NCBI GenBank assembly: GCA_937885465.1
Contig: CAKZZM010000073.1
Location: 1-26,202, forward strand
Origin: an uncultured Bacteroidales bacterium
Lineage (GTDB): Bacteria > Bacteroidota > Bacteroidia > Bacteroidales > Paludibacteraceae
Direction: 5' to 3'
DNA: 26,202 nucleotides
The notes below the pieces were generated by a model. The model was not told the DNA's origin and made no database searches. It was given only the letters and a program-made list of their open reading frames with translations. Position numbers and translations under genes: made by a program. Of this stretch, positions 5,901 to 12,191 are shown piece by piece (within the stretch, counting starts at the first letter, position 1; the number at the start of each line of letters is the position of its first letter).

Positions 5901-6134
5901 TTATTTGTTATAAAAAGTTACTACTAAACCTCTGCGCAATTTACAAACGGTCTTATCAGATACAAGGCGATAAGCACGCTCCAAAAACTTGTTAAGTAAT
6001 TCAACACCGATGAGGTCGATTATTCCCGAAACTCCCATAAGGGTGTTAATACGCCTTCCGTCATCAGTGCGTCCATATACCTTGATACGGAAGTCAAGGT
6101 TGATTTCTCTTGTTGTGTAGTTAAGTGTTGTCAT
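5901..6134 (-). CDS. Hypothetical protein, 77 aa, first gene of the minus cassette
   Basis: Starts MTTLNYTTREINLDFRIKVYG and contains GVSGIIDLIGVELLNKFLERAY. It is a small mixed alpha/beta protein without signal or membrane segment, and I do not recognise it. It is the promoter-proximal gene. The ATG at 6132-6134 lies about 40 nt downstream of the predicted transcription start from the 6180-6210 promoter, with an A-rich leader. Confidence 0.65.
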   Translation of the reverse strand: MTTLNYTTREINLDFRIKVYGRTDDGRRINTLMGVSGIIDLIGVELLNKFLERAYRLVSDKTVCKLRRGLVVTFYNK

Positions 6135-6179
6135 ATCGTTTTTTTAATTTTTGATTTTATTTCGTTTTTAATTTCGCTG

Positions 6180-6210
6180 CAAAATTACGAAAAAATTTTG
6201 GAATACCAAA
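6180..6210 (-). promoter_or_regulatory. Leader promoter of the minus-strand cassette
   Basis: On the minus strand TTTG (6207-6210), a 19-nt spacer and TAATTTTG (6180-6187) match the Bacteroides consensus. No other equally good minus promoter is seen before 1465, so genes from 6134 down to about 2008 are probably read from here. The surrounding 250 bp are very A+T rich. Confidence 0.75.
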
Positions 6211-6320
6211 TTTTTTTGAAAAAAAAATGAAAAATTTTTCGGAATTATTTTGTTTTTCTAAATAAAATTACCTTTTTTCGTGAAAAAATGCAGATTTTTC
6301 AAATAAATTTTGGTGTTTTT

Positions 6321-6352
6321 ATTGTAAACATAAAAATTTTATATTATCTTTG
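6321..6352 (+). promoter_or_regulatory. Promoter of the plus-strand capsid/tail operon
   Basis: ATTG (6321-6324), a 20-nt spacer, then TATCTTTG (6345-6352), a match to TAnnTTTG. Start of transcription is expected near 6359, about 30 nt before the scaffold gene ATG. It is divergent from the 6180-6210 promoter, with 110 bp of A/T-rich DNA between the two -33 elements. This would restart late transcription after the antisense cassette. Confidence 0.75.
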
Positions 6353-6388
6353 TCGCCGAAATTATTTCACTTCAAATAAAATTGGAAT

Positions 6389-7036
6389 ATGAAAAAACAG
6401 ATTTTAGATGCGCTGAAAGCCAAATTTGAGGGGGTCAGCGAAGCAATTTTGAACAGGATAGCCGATAAGTTGGCGAAGACTGTTACCAAGTCGGAAGATG
6501 TCGCAACCGCTGTCGAGGGGGTGACATTCCAACAAGTTCTCGATAGTTACGGTGACAGCCGTGCTACCGAAGCCCAACAGACTGCTGTTCGTAACTACGA
6601 GCAGAAATACAATCTGAAAGACGGCAAGGCAAAAGAGGGGGGCGAGCCTGATGAACAGAAGAAGCAACCCAAAGACGAGGACACGCCTGCTTGGGCACAA
6701 TCTCTCATAGACGCAAATAAAGCGTTGACCGAAAGATTGAATAAACTTGAGACAGAGCGCACCTCGAACAGCCGCAAACAGAAACTGTCTGCTATCACAG
6801 AGAAATTGCCCGAAAACTTACGCAAAGCCTACGACCGCACGCCTGTGGACTCGCTCTCCGATGACGAGTTCAAGACGCTGATTGATGAAGTGGAGACAGA
6901 AGTAATCGCTATCGGCAATGACCTGCAAGCGAGAGGGGCTGTTTTCGGTTCTCCGTCCGGCAAAAACACAAAGCCGAATGCAAAAGAAGCGTCCGACTCT
7001 GAAACAGCTGCCGTGATAGAGAAAATGAATATCTAA
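6389..7036 (+). CDS. Capsid scaffold-like protein, 215 aa
   Basis: The N-terminal 60 residues are helical (MKKQILDALKAKFEGVSEAI). A charged low-complexity linker follows (KEGGEPDEQKKQPKDEDTPAW, about 82-102). Next comes a coiled coil (ANKALTERLNKLETERTSN, about 109-127) and a polar C-terminus. This composition and its place just ahead of the decoration and capsid genes fit an internal scaffold that shapes the prohead and is removed before DNA packaging. No Ser protease motif is visible in it. Function is from context and composition, not from a recognised domain. Confidence 0.65.
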   Translation: MKKQILDALKAKFEGVSEAILNRIADKLAKTVTKSEDVATAVEGVTFQQVLDSYGDSRATEAQQTAVRNYEQKYNLKDGKAKEGGEPDEQKKQPKDEDTPAWAQSLIDANKALTERLNKLETERTSNSRKQKLSAITEKLPENLRKAYDRTPVDSLSDDEFKTLIDEVETEVIAIGNDLQARGAVFGSPSGKNTKPNAKEASDSETAAVIEKMNI

Positions 7037-7064
7037 TTGTTTAACCAAACAAACGCTAAAAACA

Positions 7065-7448
7065 ATGGCAACTTCAACATTAAATCGTGACACTCACGAA
7101 ATCCAAAGCGGACTTGACAGCATTGTAATCGTCAAGGCTCTCGCTGACATTCCCGGTGGTCGCACGCTGGACGTTTCGGATGTTGCAAGCGGCGTGAACG
7201 TACTGAAAGCAGGTCATATCATCATCGCCAAAAACGGCGTGTACAAGCCTATGCCTGTTGATGGTAGTTCTTACGACTCCTTGCCGAGCGGCTATTCGTA
7301 TGTGGGCGTGTTAAAAGCCACAATCAGCGTTAAGGATGCACGTGCTGCAATCGTCACTATGGGACAGGTTAATGCAGCCGCTTGCCCTTACACCGTCACA
7401 GACGCAATGAAGTCCGCATTATCGAACATTCAGTTCCTGTATGCGTAA
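7065..7448 (+). CDS. Head decoration-like protein, 127 aa
   Basis: Small, beta-rich protein lacking charged helices. Motifs DIPGGRTLDVSD, NVLKAGHIIIAKNG and YVGVLKATISVKDARAAIVTMGQVN resemble the lambda gpD/Mu-type capsid stabilising proteins of Bacteroidales phages. Such proteins bind the three-fold sites of the expanded capsid from outside. The gene lies between scaffold and major capsid, the usual place. A leader rich in A precedes the ATG at 7065. Confidence 0.65.
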   Translation: MATSTLNRDTHEIQSGLDSIVIVKALADIPGGRTLDVSDVASGVNVLKAGHIIIAKNGVYKPMPVDGSSYDSLPSGYSYVGVLKATISVKDARAAIVTMGQVNAAACPYTVTDAMKSALSNIQFLYA

Positions 7449-7477
7449 GTGTTTAACCAATCAAATTTAGAGAAACT

Positions 7478-8848
7478 ATGGCAAAGCAAGTAACATTATT
7501 TCCCGAATTTGTAGAAAAGTACTTCGGGAAAGTGATTGGTAAAATCACCGAAAAGTACAACGGAGAGAAGAAGAAACAGGAGTTGCTCTACAAGACTATG
7601 CTTACAGAGGAGTACTCTGCCGACCTGTCTTGGGGTGCAACCGAATTGAACAACGTTATTGTCGCTGCCGATGTAGTGGCAATGGACGCTTCTATTCCGT
7701 TGAAGAAACGCGGTTCGCTCGCAACCGCAAGTGGTAAACTGTCGAAGATTGCTCTCAAATTCCGCAAGGGTGAGAAAGACATCTCCGACCTCAATGTAGC
7801 AAAGGCTCGTGGCACAGACGAAGCAACTATCGCTGCCAAAGTGCTGAACGATGTACCTCGTGTTGTTGACGGTGCAGACGCTCGTATAGAGATGATGTTC
7901 GAGCAGGCTCTTTCTACCGGCTCTATGTTGGTGGAAGATACCTACAATGACGGTACCGGCGTTCGTGTAGATTTCTACAAAGAAGCCAACCAATTCAAGG
8001 CTCGTATCGCTCCGTGGCAATACAAGGACTTGGCAACACCGCAGGAGGACTTGCAGCAACTGTTCGACCAAGCGCAAGCAGACGGAAACACTATTGCTAT
8101 CGTAATGATGAGCAAAAAGTATTTCAGCCTGTTCCGCAAATCGAAACAAGGTAAGGAACTTGCCGCTTCCTATCAAGGGCGTATCTTCACCGATAACACC
8201 ATTCTGCCTGTTCCGGGACAGAAATTGTTCCTCGATGCTCTTGCAGACGAGTACGGAGCAGAGTTCCGTGTCGTTGACAGTACATTCAAGGTACAGAACC
8301 ACGATGGTTCAGAGACATCCGTCCGTCCGTGGGAAGAAGCCAATATCGTTACTATTCCTACCGAAAAGATTGGTCGTCTTGTCTATGGAACTCTTGCAGA
8401 AGAGACCAACCCTGTCCCTGATGTTTCCTATCAGAAGAGCGGCTCTTGGTTGCTCATCAGTAAGTATTCCAACAACGACCCGCTTGAAGAGTACACCGCA
8501 GGTCAAGCATTGGTTATTCCTGTGCTGGACGGTGCAGACAGTATTTATCTGCTTATTGCAAACGATGAGAAAGGTAATGCCTTGACTATCGACGATGACG
8601 ATGCTGAACTCTCATTCGCCAAAACGAAAGATACGAAGACCGTTGAGGTGGGTTACATTGGTGAGGAAAGCAATCTGACAGCAAGTGCAGATGAAGATTT
8701 CGTAACTGTATCGCTCAAGAACGGTGTTCTGACAATCACCTGTGCTGCTAATAGCGCAGCGAGCGCACCTGAAAGGACTGCGACCGTAACCATTACGGAC
8801 GGTGTGAATACTGTCGAAATAGAGGTAACACAGGCTGCGAACACCTAA
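7478..8848 (+). CDS. Major capsid protein with C-terminal BACON/Ig-like domain, 456 aa
   Basis: Residues 1 to about 370 form the shell protein: LFPEFVEKYFGKVIGKIT at the N-terminus, a long helical segment, and an HK97-type size. A separate domain of about 80 residues follows (about 372-456) with SFAKTKDTKTVEVGY, DFVTVSLKNGVLTITCAAN, and the ending RTATVTITDGVNTVEIEVTQ. This is the strand pattern of BACON/Bacteroidetes Ig-like domains. Such domains are displayed on the capsid surface and in other phages may bind mucin glycans or carbohydrate, which is inference here. It follows the decoration gene and precedes the connector genes by 12 bp. Confidence 0.85.
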   Translation: MAKQVTLFPEFVEKYFGKVIGKITEKYNGEKKKQELLYKTMLTEEYSADLSWGATELNNVIVAADVVAMDASIPLKKRGSLATASGKLSKIALKFRKGEKDISDLNVAKARGTDEATIAAKVLNDVPRVVDGADARIEMMFEQALSTGSMLVEDTYNDGTGVRVDFYKEANQFKARIAPWQYKDLATPQEDLQQLFDQAQADGNTIAIVMMSKKYFSLFRKSKQGKELAASYQGRIFTDNTILPVPGQKLFLDALADEYGAEFRVVDSTFKVQNHDGSETSVRPWEEANIVTIPTEKIGRLVYGTLAEETNPVPDVSYQKSGSWLLISKYSNNDPLEEYTAGQALVIPVLDGADSIYLLIANDEKGNALTIDDDDAELSFAKTKDTKTVEVGYIGEESNLTASADEDFVTVSLKNGVLTITCAANSAASAPERTATVTITDGVNTVEIEVTQAANT

Positions 8849-8860
8849 AAGCACTGACCT

Positions 8861-9184
8861 ATGACCACGCTTGAAGCACTTAAAGGTATCAACTCCTATC
8901 CTATTCCGCTCCGCACCCTGCAAGAGGTAGCAGAGCGGCGTGGGGTTGACCTCGATATGGCGGCTACAATAGCAGTGATACAGAGCAGGGAATATAACCT
9001 TGCTTATGCCGACCTGCTGATGTGGCTCTCGTTCGCTCCGCAAGTAACACAGGGCGGACAATCATACTCGTTCACGGACGAACAACGCCTGCAAATGCGT
9101 AATCGCGCGAGCGAGATATATGAGGAATTAGAGGAGGACAATGCACCCAAAATACGCTATGGCTACAAAGGTTCAAGACTATGA
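8861..9184 (+). CDS. Head-tail connector/adaptor-like protein (DUF6706-like), 107 aa
   Basis: All-helical small protein beginning MTTLEALKGINSYPIPLRTL, with LDMAATIAVIQSREYNLAYADLLMWLSFAP. In Bacteroidales phages a protein of this type (I recall the label DUF6706) follows the capsid gene and is thought to occupy the adaptor ring below the portal. Its TGA overlaps the next ATG (ATGA, 9181-9184). The assignment rests on position and general resemblance. Confidence 0.6.
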   Translation: MTTLEALKGINSYPIPLRTLQEVAERRGVDLDMAATIAVIQSREYNLAYADLLMWLSFAPQVTQGGQSYSFTDEQRLQMRNRASEIYEELEEDNAPKIRYGYKGSRL

Positions 9185-9510
9185 TTATACAGAACGGCTA
9201 TATTGAAGCGAAGATAAAATCGGCAGGAGACATAGACCCTGTCACGGGCTACCCTGTCAAATCGTATGACGAAAGTTATGCGTCCGCTATTCCTTGTCAA
9301 TATATAGCCAATCAGTACAATCAACTTGGACGGTCACGCGGCGGCAGTTTCACGATTGCGCAATATCAGATACTGATAGAGCAACAGCGTGAGCCGTTCA
9401 CCGCAGAGCAGATAAGGCTCACAGATATGTCAGGCGAAATCATTGGAGACTTTTCGGTGATAGCAGTCGAACCTATCGAAGCCGTCTGCGAATTGAAAAT
9501 AACTGTTTGA
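9181..9510 (+). CDS. Head closure-like protein, 109 aa
   Basis: Beta-rich protein of the size of head-tail stopper proteins. The motifs DPVTGYPVKSYDESY, IPCQYIANQYNQLGRS and FTIAQYQILIE fit a small barrel. It is coupled by ATGA to the gene before it. Its place between the adaptor-like and tail-completion genes suggests the stopper/closure ring that seals the filled head. No sequence signature proves this. Confidence 0.55.
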   Translation: MIIQNGYIEAKIKSAGDIDPVTGYPVKSYDESYASAIPCQYIANQYNQLGRSRGGSFTIAQYQILIEQQREPFTAEQIRLTDMSGEIIGDFSVIAVEPIEAVCELKITV

Positions 9511-9519
9511 ACACGAGAA

Positions 9520-9594
9520 TTTGTGCGAGAACAACGATATTTTCCGCAGTTAAGGAATTTATCAACTCGCAAAAGAAAATTGCGCTCGCACAAA
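9520..9594 (+). repeat. 10-bp inverted repeat in a leader between late genes
   Basis: TTTGTGCGAG (9520-9529) is the reverse complement of CTCGCACAAA (9585-9594). It falls in the 107-bp gap between the stop at 9510 and the ATG at 9618, unusual in an operon where most neighbours overlap. No canonical promoter is found in the gap. Confidence 0.6.
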
Positions 9595-9617
9595 ATTCAG
9601 TAAAAATAACTCTTTAT

Positions 9618-10082
9618 ATGCCAATCAAATGCACAACACCGATGTCGCAGATAGACAAGTATATCAAGCAGCAATTGGAACGCCAAGAGCGTGCCTTGAT
9701 ACGGACTCTCTCTTATGTCGGTGAGCGGTGTGTAAACGAAGCGCGAGCCTACAACGGCAAAGCCTATACCGACCAAACAGGCAACCTGCGAAGCAGCGTT
9801 GGGTATGTAGTGGCGGTGGACGGCAAAATACGCTCGTCAAGCACATTCGAGACGGTGCTGAACGGTGATGAGGGTGGAAAAACAGGTAAAGCCTACGCAA
9901 AGGAACTTGTGAGTAAGTACCCGCAAGGAGCGGTGCTGATAGTGGTCGCAGGTATGAACTACGCACAGTATGTTTCCGCAAAAGGTTACAATGTGCTATC
10001 AAGTGCAGAATTATTAGCAGAGCAATTAGTCCCTACATTGTTAAAGCAACTCGGAACACTTAATAACGATAGTCAGCAATGA
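9618..10082 (+). CDS. Tail completion protein, HK97 gp10-like, 154 aa
   Basis: The sequence MSQIDKYIKQQLERQERALI, then LSYVGERCVNEAR and YTDQTGNLRSSVGYVV, is typical of HK97 gp10-type proteins. These sit at the tail end of the connector and help join head and tail. The start at 9618 (MPIKCTTPMSQ) is preferred. The frame is open back to a TTG at 9507 that overlaps the previous stop as TTGA, but those extra 37 residues are unlike the family. Its own stop overlaps the next start (ATGA at 10079). Confidence 0.75.
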   Translation: MPIKCTTPMSQIDKYIKQQLERQERALIRTLSYVGERCVNEARAYNGKAYTDQTGNLRSSVGYVVAVDGKIRSSSTFETVLNGDEGGKTGKAYAKELVSKYPQGAVLIVVAGMNYAQYVSAKGYNVLSSAELLAEQLVPTLLKQLGTLNNDSQQ

Positions 10083-10507
10083 AAACGGCAAGTCAGATAC
10101 AAGGTGATATATACCAACTCCTCGCGACAGACCCTGTCCTTTGTTCGATGATTTCGGGCAAGGTCTATCGCGACGGATACCGTCCTCGTGACAGCCGTCT
10201 TGAAGACATAATCGTCATCTTCACGGCAGGAACGGTCGGACAGATAGAAACAGGAGTTATCACGGTCAATATCTTTGCACCTGACATTGACCCATACAAC
10301 AACGGCGTGTTAGTCCAAGACGGAAAGCGTACCGCCGAATTGGAAAAAGCAGCCGCAAGGTGGGTGGAGAGTTTGACCGCTGACAGAACGAATTATCATT
10401 TCCGGTTGCAGCAGACAATATACACAGAAGCGGAAACGGACATCAAACAGCATTTTGTTGTCGTTCAATTACGATACAGATACTATGGTGGTAATTCCGC
10501 TGACTAA
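10079..10507 (+). CDS. Tail terminator-like protein, 142 aa
   Basis: Begins MKTASQIQGDIYQLLATDPV and has VYRDGYRPRDSRLEDIIVIF, a central beta sheet (GVITVNIFAPDI) and a final strand HFVVVQLRYRYYG. Length, fold pattern and position after the gp10-like gene match tail terminator proteins (gpU-like), which cap the tail tube when it reaches full length. It is translationally coupled to the preceding gene. Assignment from context and strand pattern. Confidence 0.6.
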   Translation: MKTASQIQGDIYQLLATDPVLCSMISGKVYRDGYRPRDSRLEDIIVIFTAGTVGQIETGVITVNIFAPDIDPYNNGVLVQDGKRTAELEKAAARWVESLTADRTNYHFRLQQTIYTEAETDIKQHFVVVQLRYRYYGGNSAD

Positions 10508-10543
10508 ATCAAGCAAAGTATTAACAACTAAATTTATACGAAA

Positions 10544-11314
10544 ATGGCAAACATTGGTTGGGGTAAGAACCGTCATTTTGTACGGAACATTACCAAAAAC
10601 GCAGGCATTCGCGAATTGCCTACTCCTGTTGAGGACTCTTTCGAGTTAGCAACCGAAAAGGGCGATAAACTCGAAGCCAAGATTGAGGGCGGTGAATACA
10701 AGGACGTTAGGTACAAAAAGAACACCAACTCTATCACGTTCGACATATTTGTTGCAAAAGGTGAGAAGAAGCCGTTTGCGGACAAACAGGGCGTGATTGA
10801 GGACGAGTTCGAGTACTGGGAACAGCCCGAAGATGCTGCCGTACCTGCCGGCATTCATATCAGCCGTGCGCGAGTATCGTGCGAGGTAAAGAGCAACACC
10901 GCAGAGGGTATGAAACTCACCTATGTGTTAGAGCCTCTCAAACCGAGCGACTCAAGCATAGACCCTATGCAAATGGGTGTAGTAACAGTTACGGAGAGTG
11001 GTAGTGTTATCTCCGCTATCAACTTTACGGAGTTGGAGGCTGAGGACGATGACAACACACCTACCGTAACCGTATCTCCGACTTCGTTGTCGTTCGCCGC
11101 AAGTTCCGCTCCGGCACAGGCAGTAACAGTATCGGGTGCTGCTTCTATCACGAGCGCACGCGCTAACCGCAGTTGGCTGACCGTGACCTTTGCAGGCACA
11201 TCAATCAGCGTGTCGGCTGCTGACAACGCTAACACGAGCGCACGTACCGCCACCGTCACAGTTGTCGCTAACGGCGAGACCGTTAGGATACCTGTTGACC
11301 AGGCAGGTGCATAA
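10544..11314 (+). CDS. Major tail tube protein with C-terminal BACON/Ig-like domain, 256 aa
   Basis: The N-terminal tube domain (about 1-165) begins MANIGWGKNRHFVRNI and shows the alternating beta pattern of tube proteins. Residues about 172-256 form a separate domain: PTVTVSPTSLSFAAS, RSWLTVTFAGTSISVSAADN, TARTATV-type strands and the ending VRIPVDQAGA, a BACON/Ig-like pattern. The capsid protein has an analogous tail domain, so both the head and the tail shaft would display it. A terminator-like hairpin follows 13 bp after the stop. Confidence 0.8.
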   Translation: MANIGWGKNRHFVRNITKNAGIRELPTPVEDSFELATEKGDKLEAKIEGGEYKDVRYKKNTNSITFDIFVAKGEKKPFADKQGVIEDEFEYWEQPEDAAVPAGIHISRARVSCEVKSNTAEGMKLTYVLEPLKPSDSSIDPMQMGVVTVTESGSVISAINFTELEAEDDDNTPTVTVSPTSLSFAASSAPAQAVTVSGAASITSARANRSWLTVTFAGTSISVSAADNANTSARTATVTVVANGETVRIPVDQAGA

Positions 11315-11327
11315 ATCGACTATGCGA

Positions 11328-11361
11328 GGGCAGGCGGACAACAACAGACCGTCTGCCCTTT
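11328..11361 (+). terminator. Terminator-like hairpin after the tail tube gene
   Basis: GGGCAGGCGG (11328-11337) pairs with CCGTCTGCCC (11349-11358), ten pairs including one G-U, around an 11-nt loop, followed by TTTAT. The stem is strong and GC rich but the U-tract is short, so it may attenuate late transcription after the abundant tail tube gene or serve as a 5' boundary for processing of the tRNA that begins at 11364. Confidence 0.65.
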
Positions 11362-11363
11362 AT

Positions 11364-11435
11364 AGCGAGTTCGACCAAAGGTAGGTCGTTGTGATACTCC
11401 CCGCAAAAATGACGGTTCGACTCCGCCACTCGCTA
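11364..11435 (+). tRNA. tRNA gene with an 8-nt anticodon loop (identity uncertain)
   Basis: A full cloverleaf can be drawn. The acceptor stem AGCGAGT/ACTCGCT (11364-11370/11428-11434) is perfect, with discriminator A11435. U8 is present. The D-arm is GACC-AAAGGTA-GGTC with A14, A15, G18, G19 and A21, followed by G26. The anticodon stem TTGTG/CGCAA has one G-U pair. The variable loop has four nt, with U48 pairing the A15 Levitt position. The T-arm is GACGG-TTCGACT-CCGCC with one A-C mismatch and canonical T54, T55, C56, A58. The anticodon loop ATACTCCC (11394-11401) has eight bases instead of seven. If U33 is 11395, the anticodon reads ACT or, as four bases, ACTC; position 37 would be C, not a purine. 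CCA is not encoded. It could be a frameshift-suppressor-like tRNA, a degenerating tRNA, or a tRNA mimic. Confidence 0.7.
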
Positions 11436-11450
11436 CTAACCACAAGTGCT

Positions 11451-12170
11451 ATGGCTGATGACAAACAACATATAGAGAACGAAGTTATAGATGCTATTCT
11501 TGAGAAGCCCATAACGCTCACCATAGATGGGCGTTTCTTCTATATATATCAACCGTCTCTCGGAATAAGCCTGCTTACAGGGCAACTGCTTCAAGAGGTC
11601 AAAGTGAATAGTCATCTGTATGCGACAAACAAACTCGCAGAGATGTACCGTATTTGCGAAACACAGCACGACCTTGTCTTGCGTATTGTGGCGTTATATA
11701 CATTCAGTCATCGGTCGGACGCAATCAAAGAGGAAAGTGTTCAGGCTCGTATTGACGAACTGAAAACCTTGGACGCTGCCGAACTTGCAACACTCGTCAC
11801 GGTTATATTCGAATGGGAAACGCGCCAAGATAAATTCATCAAGCATTATCAGTTAGACCGCGAGAAGCGTACACGAGAAAAGATTGCTATGGCAAAGAAG
11901 AACAAAGGAAACAACTTGACCTTTGGCGGTCGTTCCATGTATGGTACAATCATCGACACCGCTTGTGAGCGATATGGTTGGGAAGTCGGTTATGTGTTGT
12001 GGGGCGTGTCACTAATCAACCTGAATATGCTGCTTTCTGATAGCGTGCAGAGCGTGTTCCTCACCAAAGAAGAAATCAAGGAAGCGCACATCTCAATAGA
12101 CGGTGTATATCTCGATGCTCGCGACCCGAAGAACCTGCGCGAGATACAAAGGCTTATCAAAGGGAAATAA
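11451..12170 (+). CDS. Tail assembly chaperone-like protein, 239 aa
   Basis: Starts MADDKQHIENEVIDAILEKP, contains TIDGRFFYIYQPSLGISLL and a helical centre, and ends with a segment ACERYGWEVGYVLWGVSLIN followed by a charged tail. The place directly between tail tube and tape measure is that of the tail assembly chaperone, which coats the tape measure before tube assembly. An upstream in-frame GTG at 11391 would start inside the tRNA, so the ATG at 11451 was chosen. I see no obvious slippery heptamer at its 3' end, and a single frame covers the whole gene. The ATG comes 15 nt after the tRNA. Confidence 0.6.
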   Translation: MADDKQHIENEVIDAILEKPITLTIDGRFFYIYQPSLGISLLTGQLLQEVKVNSHLYATNKLAEMYRICETQHDLVLRIVALYTFSHRSDAIKEESVQARIDELKTLDAAELATLVTVIFEWETRQDKFIKHYQLDREKRTREKIAMAKKNKGNNLTFGGRSMYGTIIDTACERYGWEVGYVLWGVSLINLNMLLSDSVQSVFLTKEEIKEAHISIDGVYLDARDPKNLREIQRLIKGK

Positions 12171-12191
12171 TCATTCTAAATCAACACTACT

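Noticed and set aside
7496..8302. Long minus-strand open frame (268 codons) opposite the capsid gene
   Set aside because: It lies wholly within a clear capsid gene, gives a Cys/Leu/Val-rich peptide typical of antisense shadow frames, and has no promoter or leader.
9507..9617. TTG start giving a 37-residue extension of the gp10-like protein
   Set aside because: The extension is unlike the family and TTG starts are rare here; the ATG at 9618 follows an A-rich leader. Kept as a question in the findings.
11364..11435. Prophage attachment site in the tRNA
   Set aside because: The tRNA is internal to the late operon with no integrase nearby and no duplicated 3' end seen in the window.
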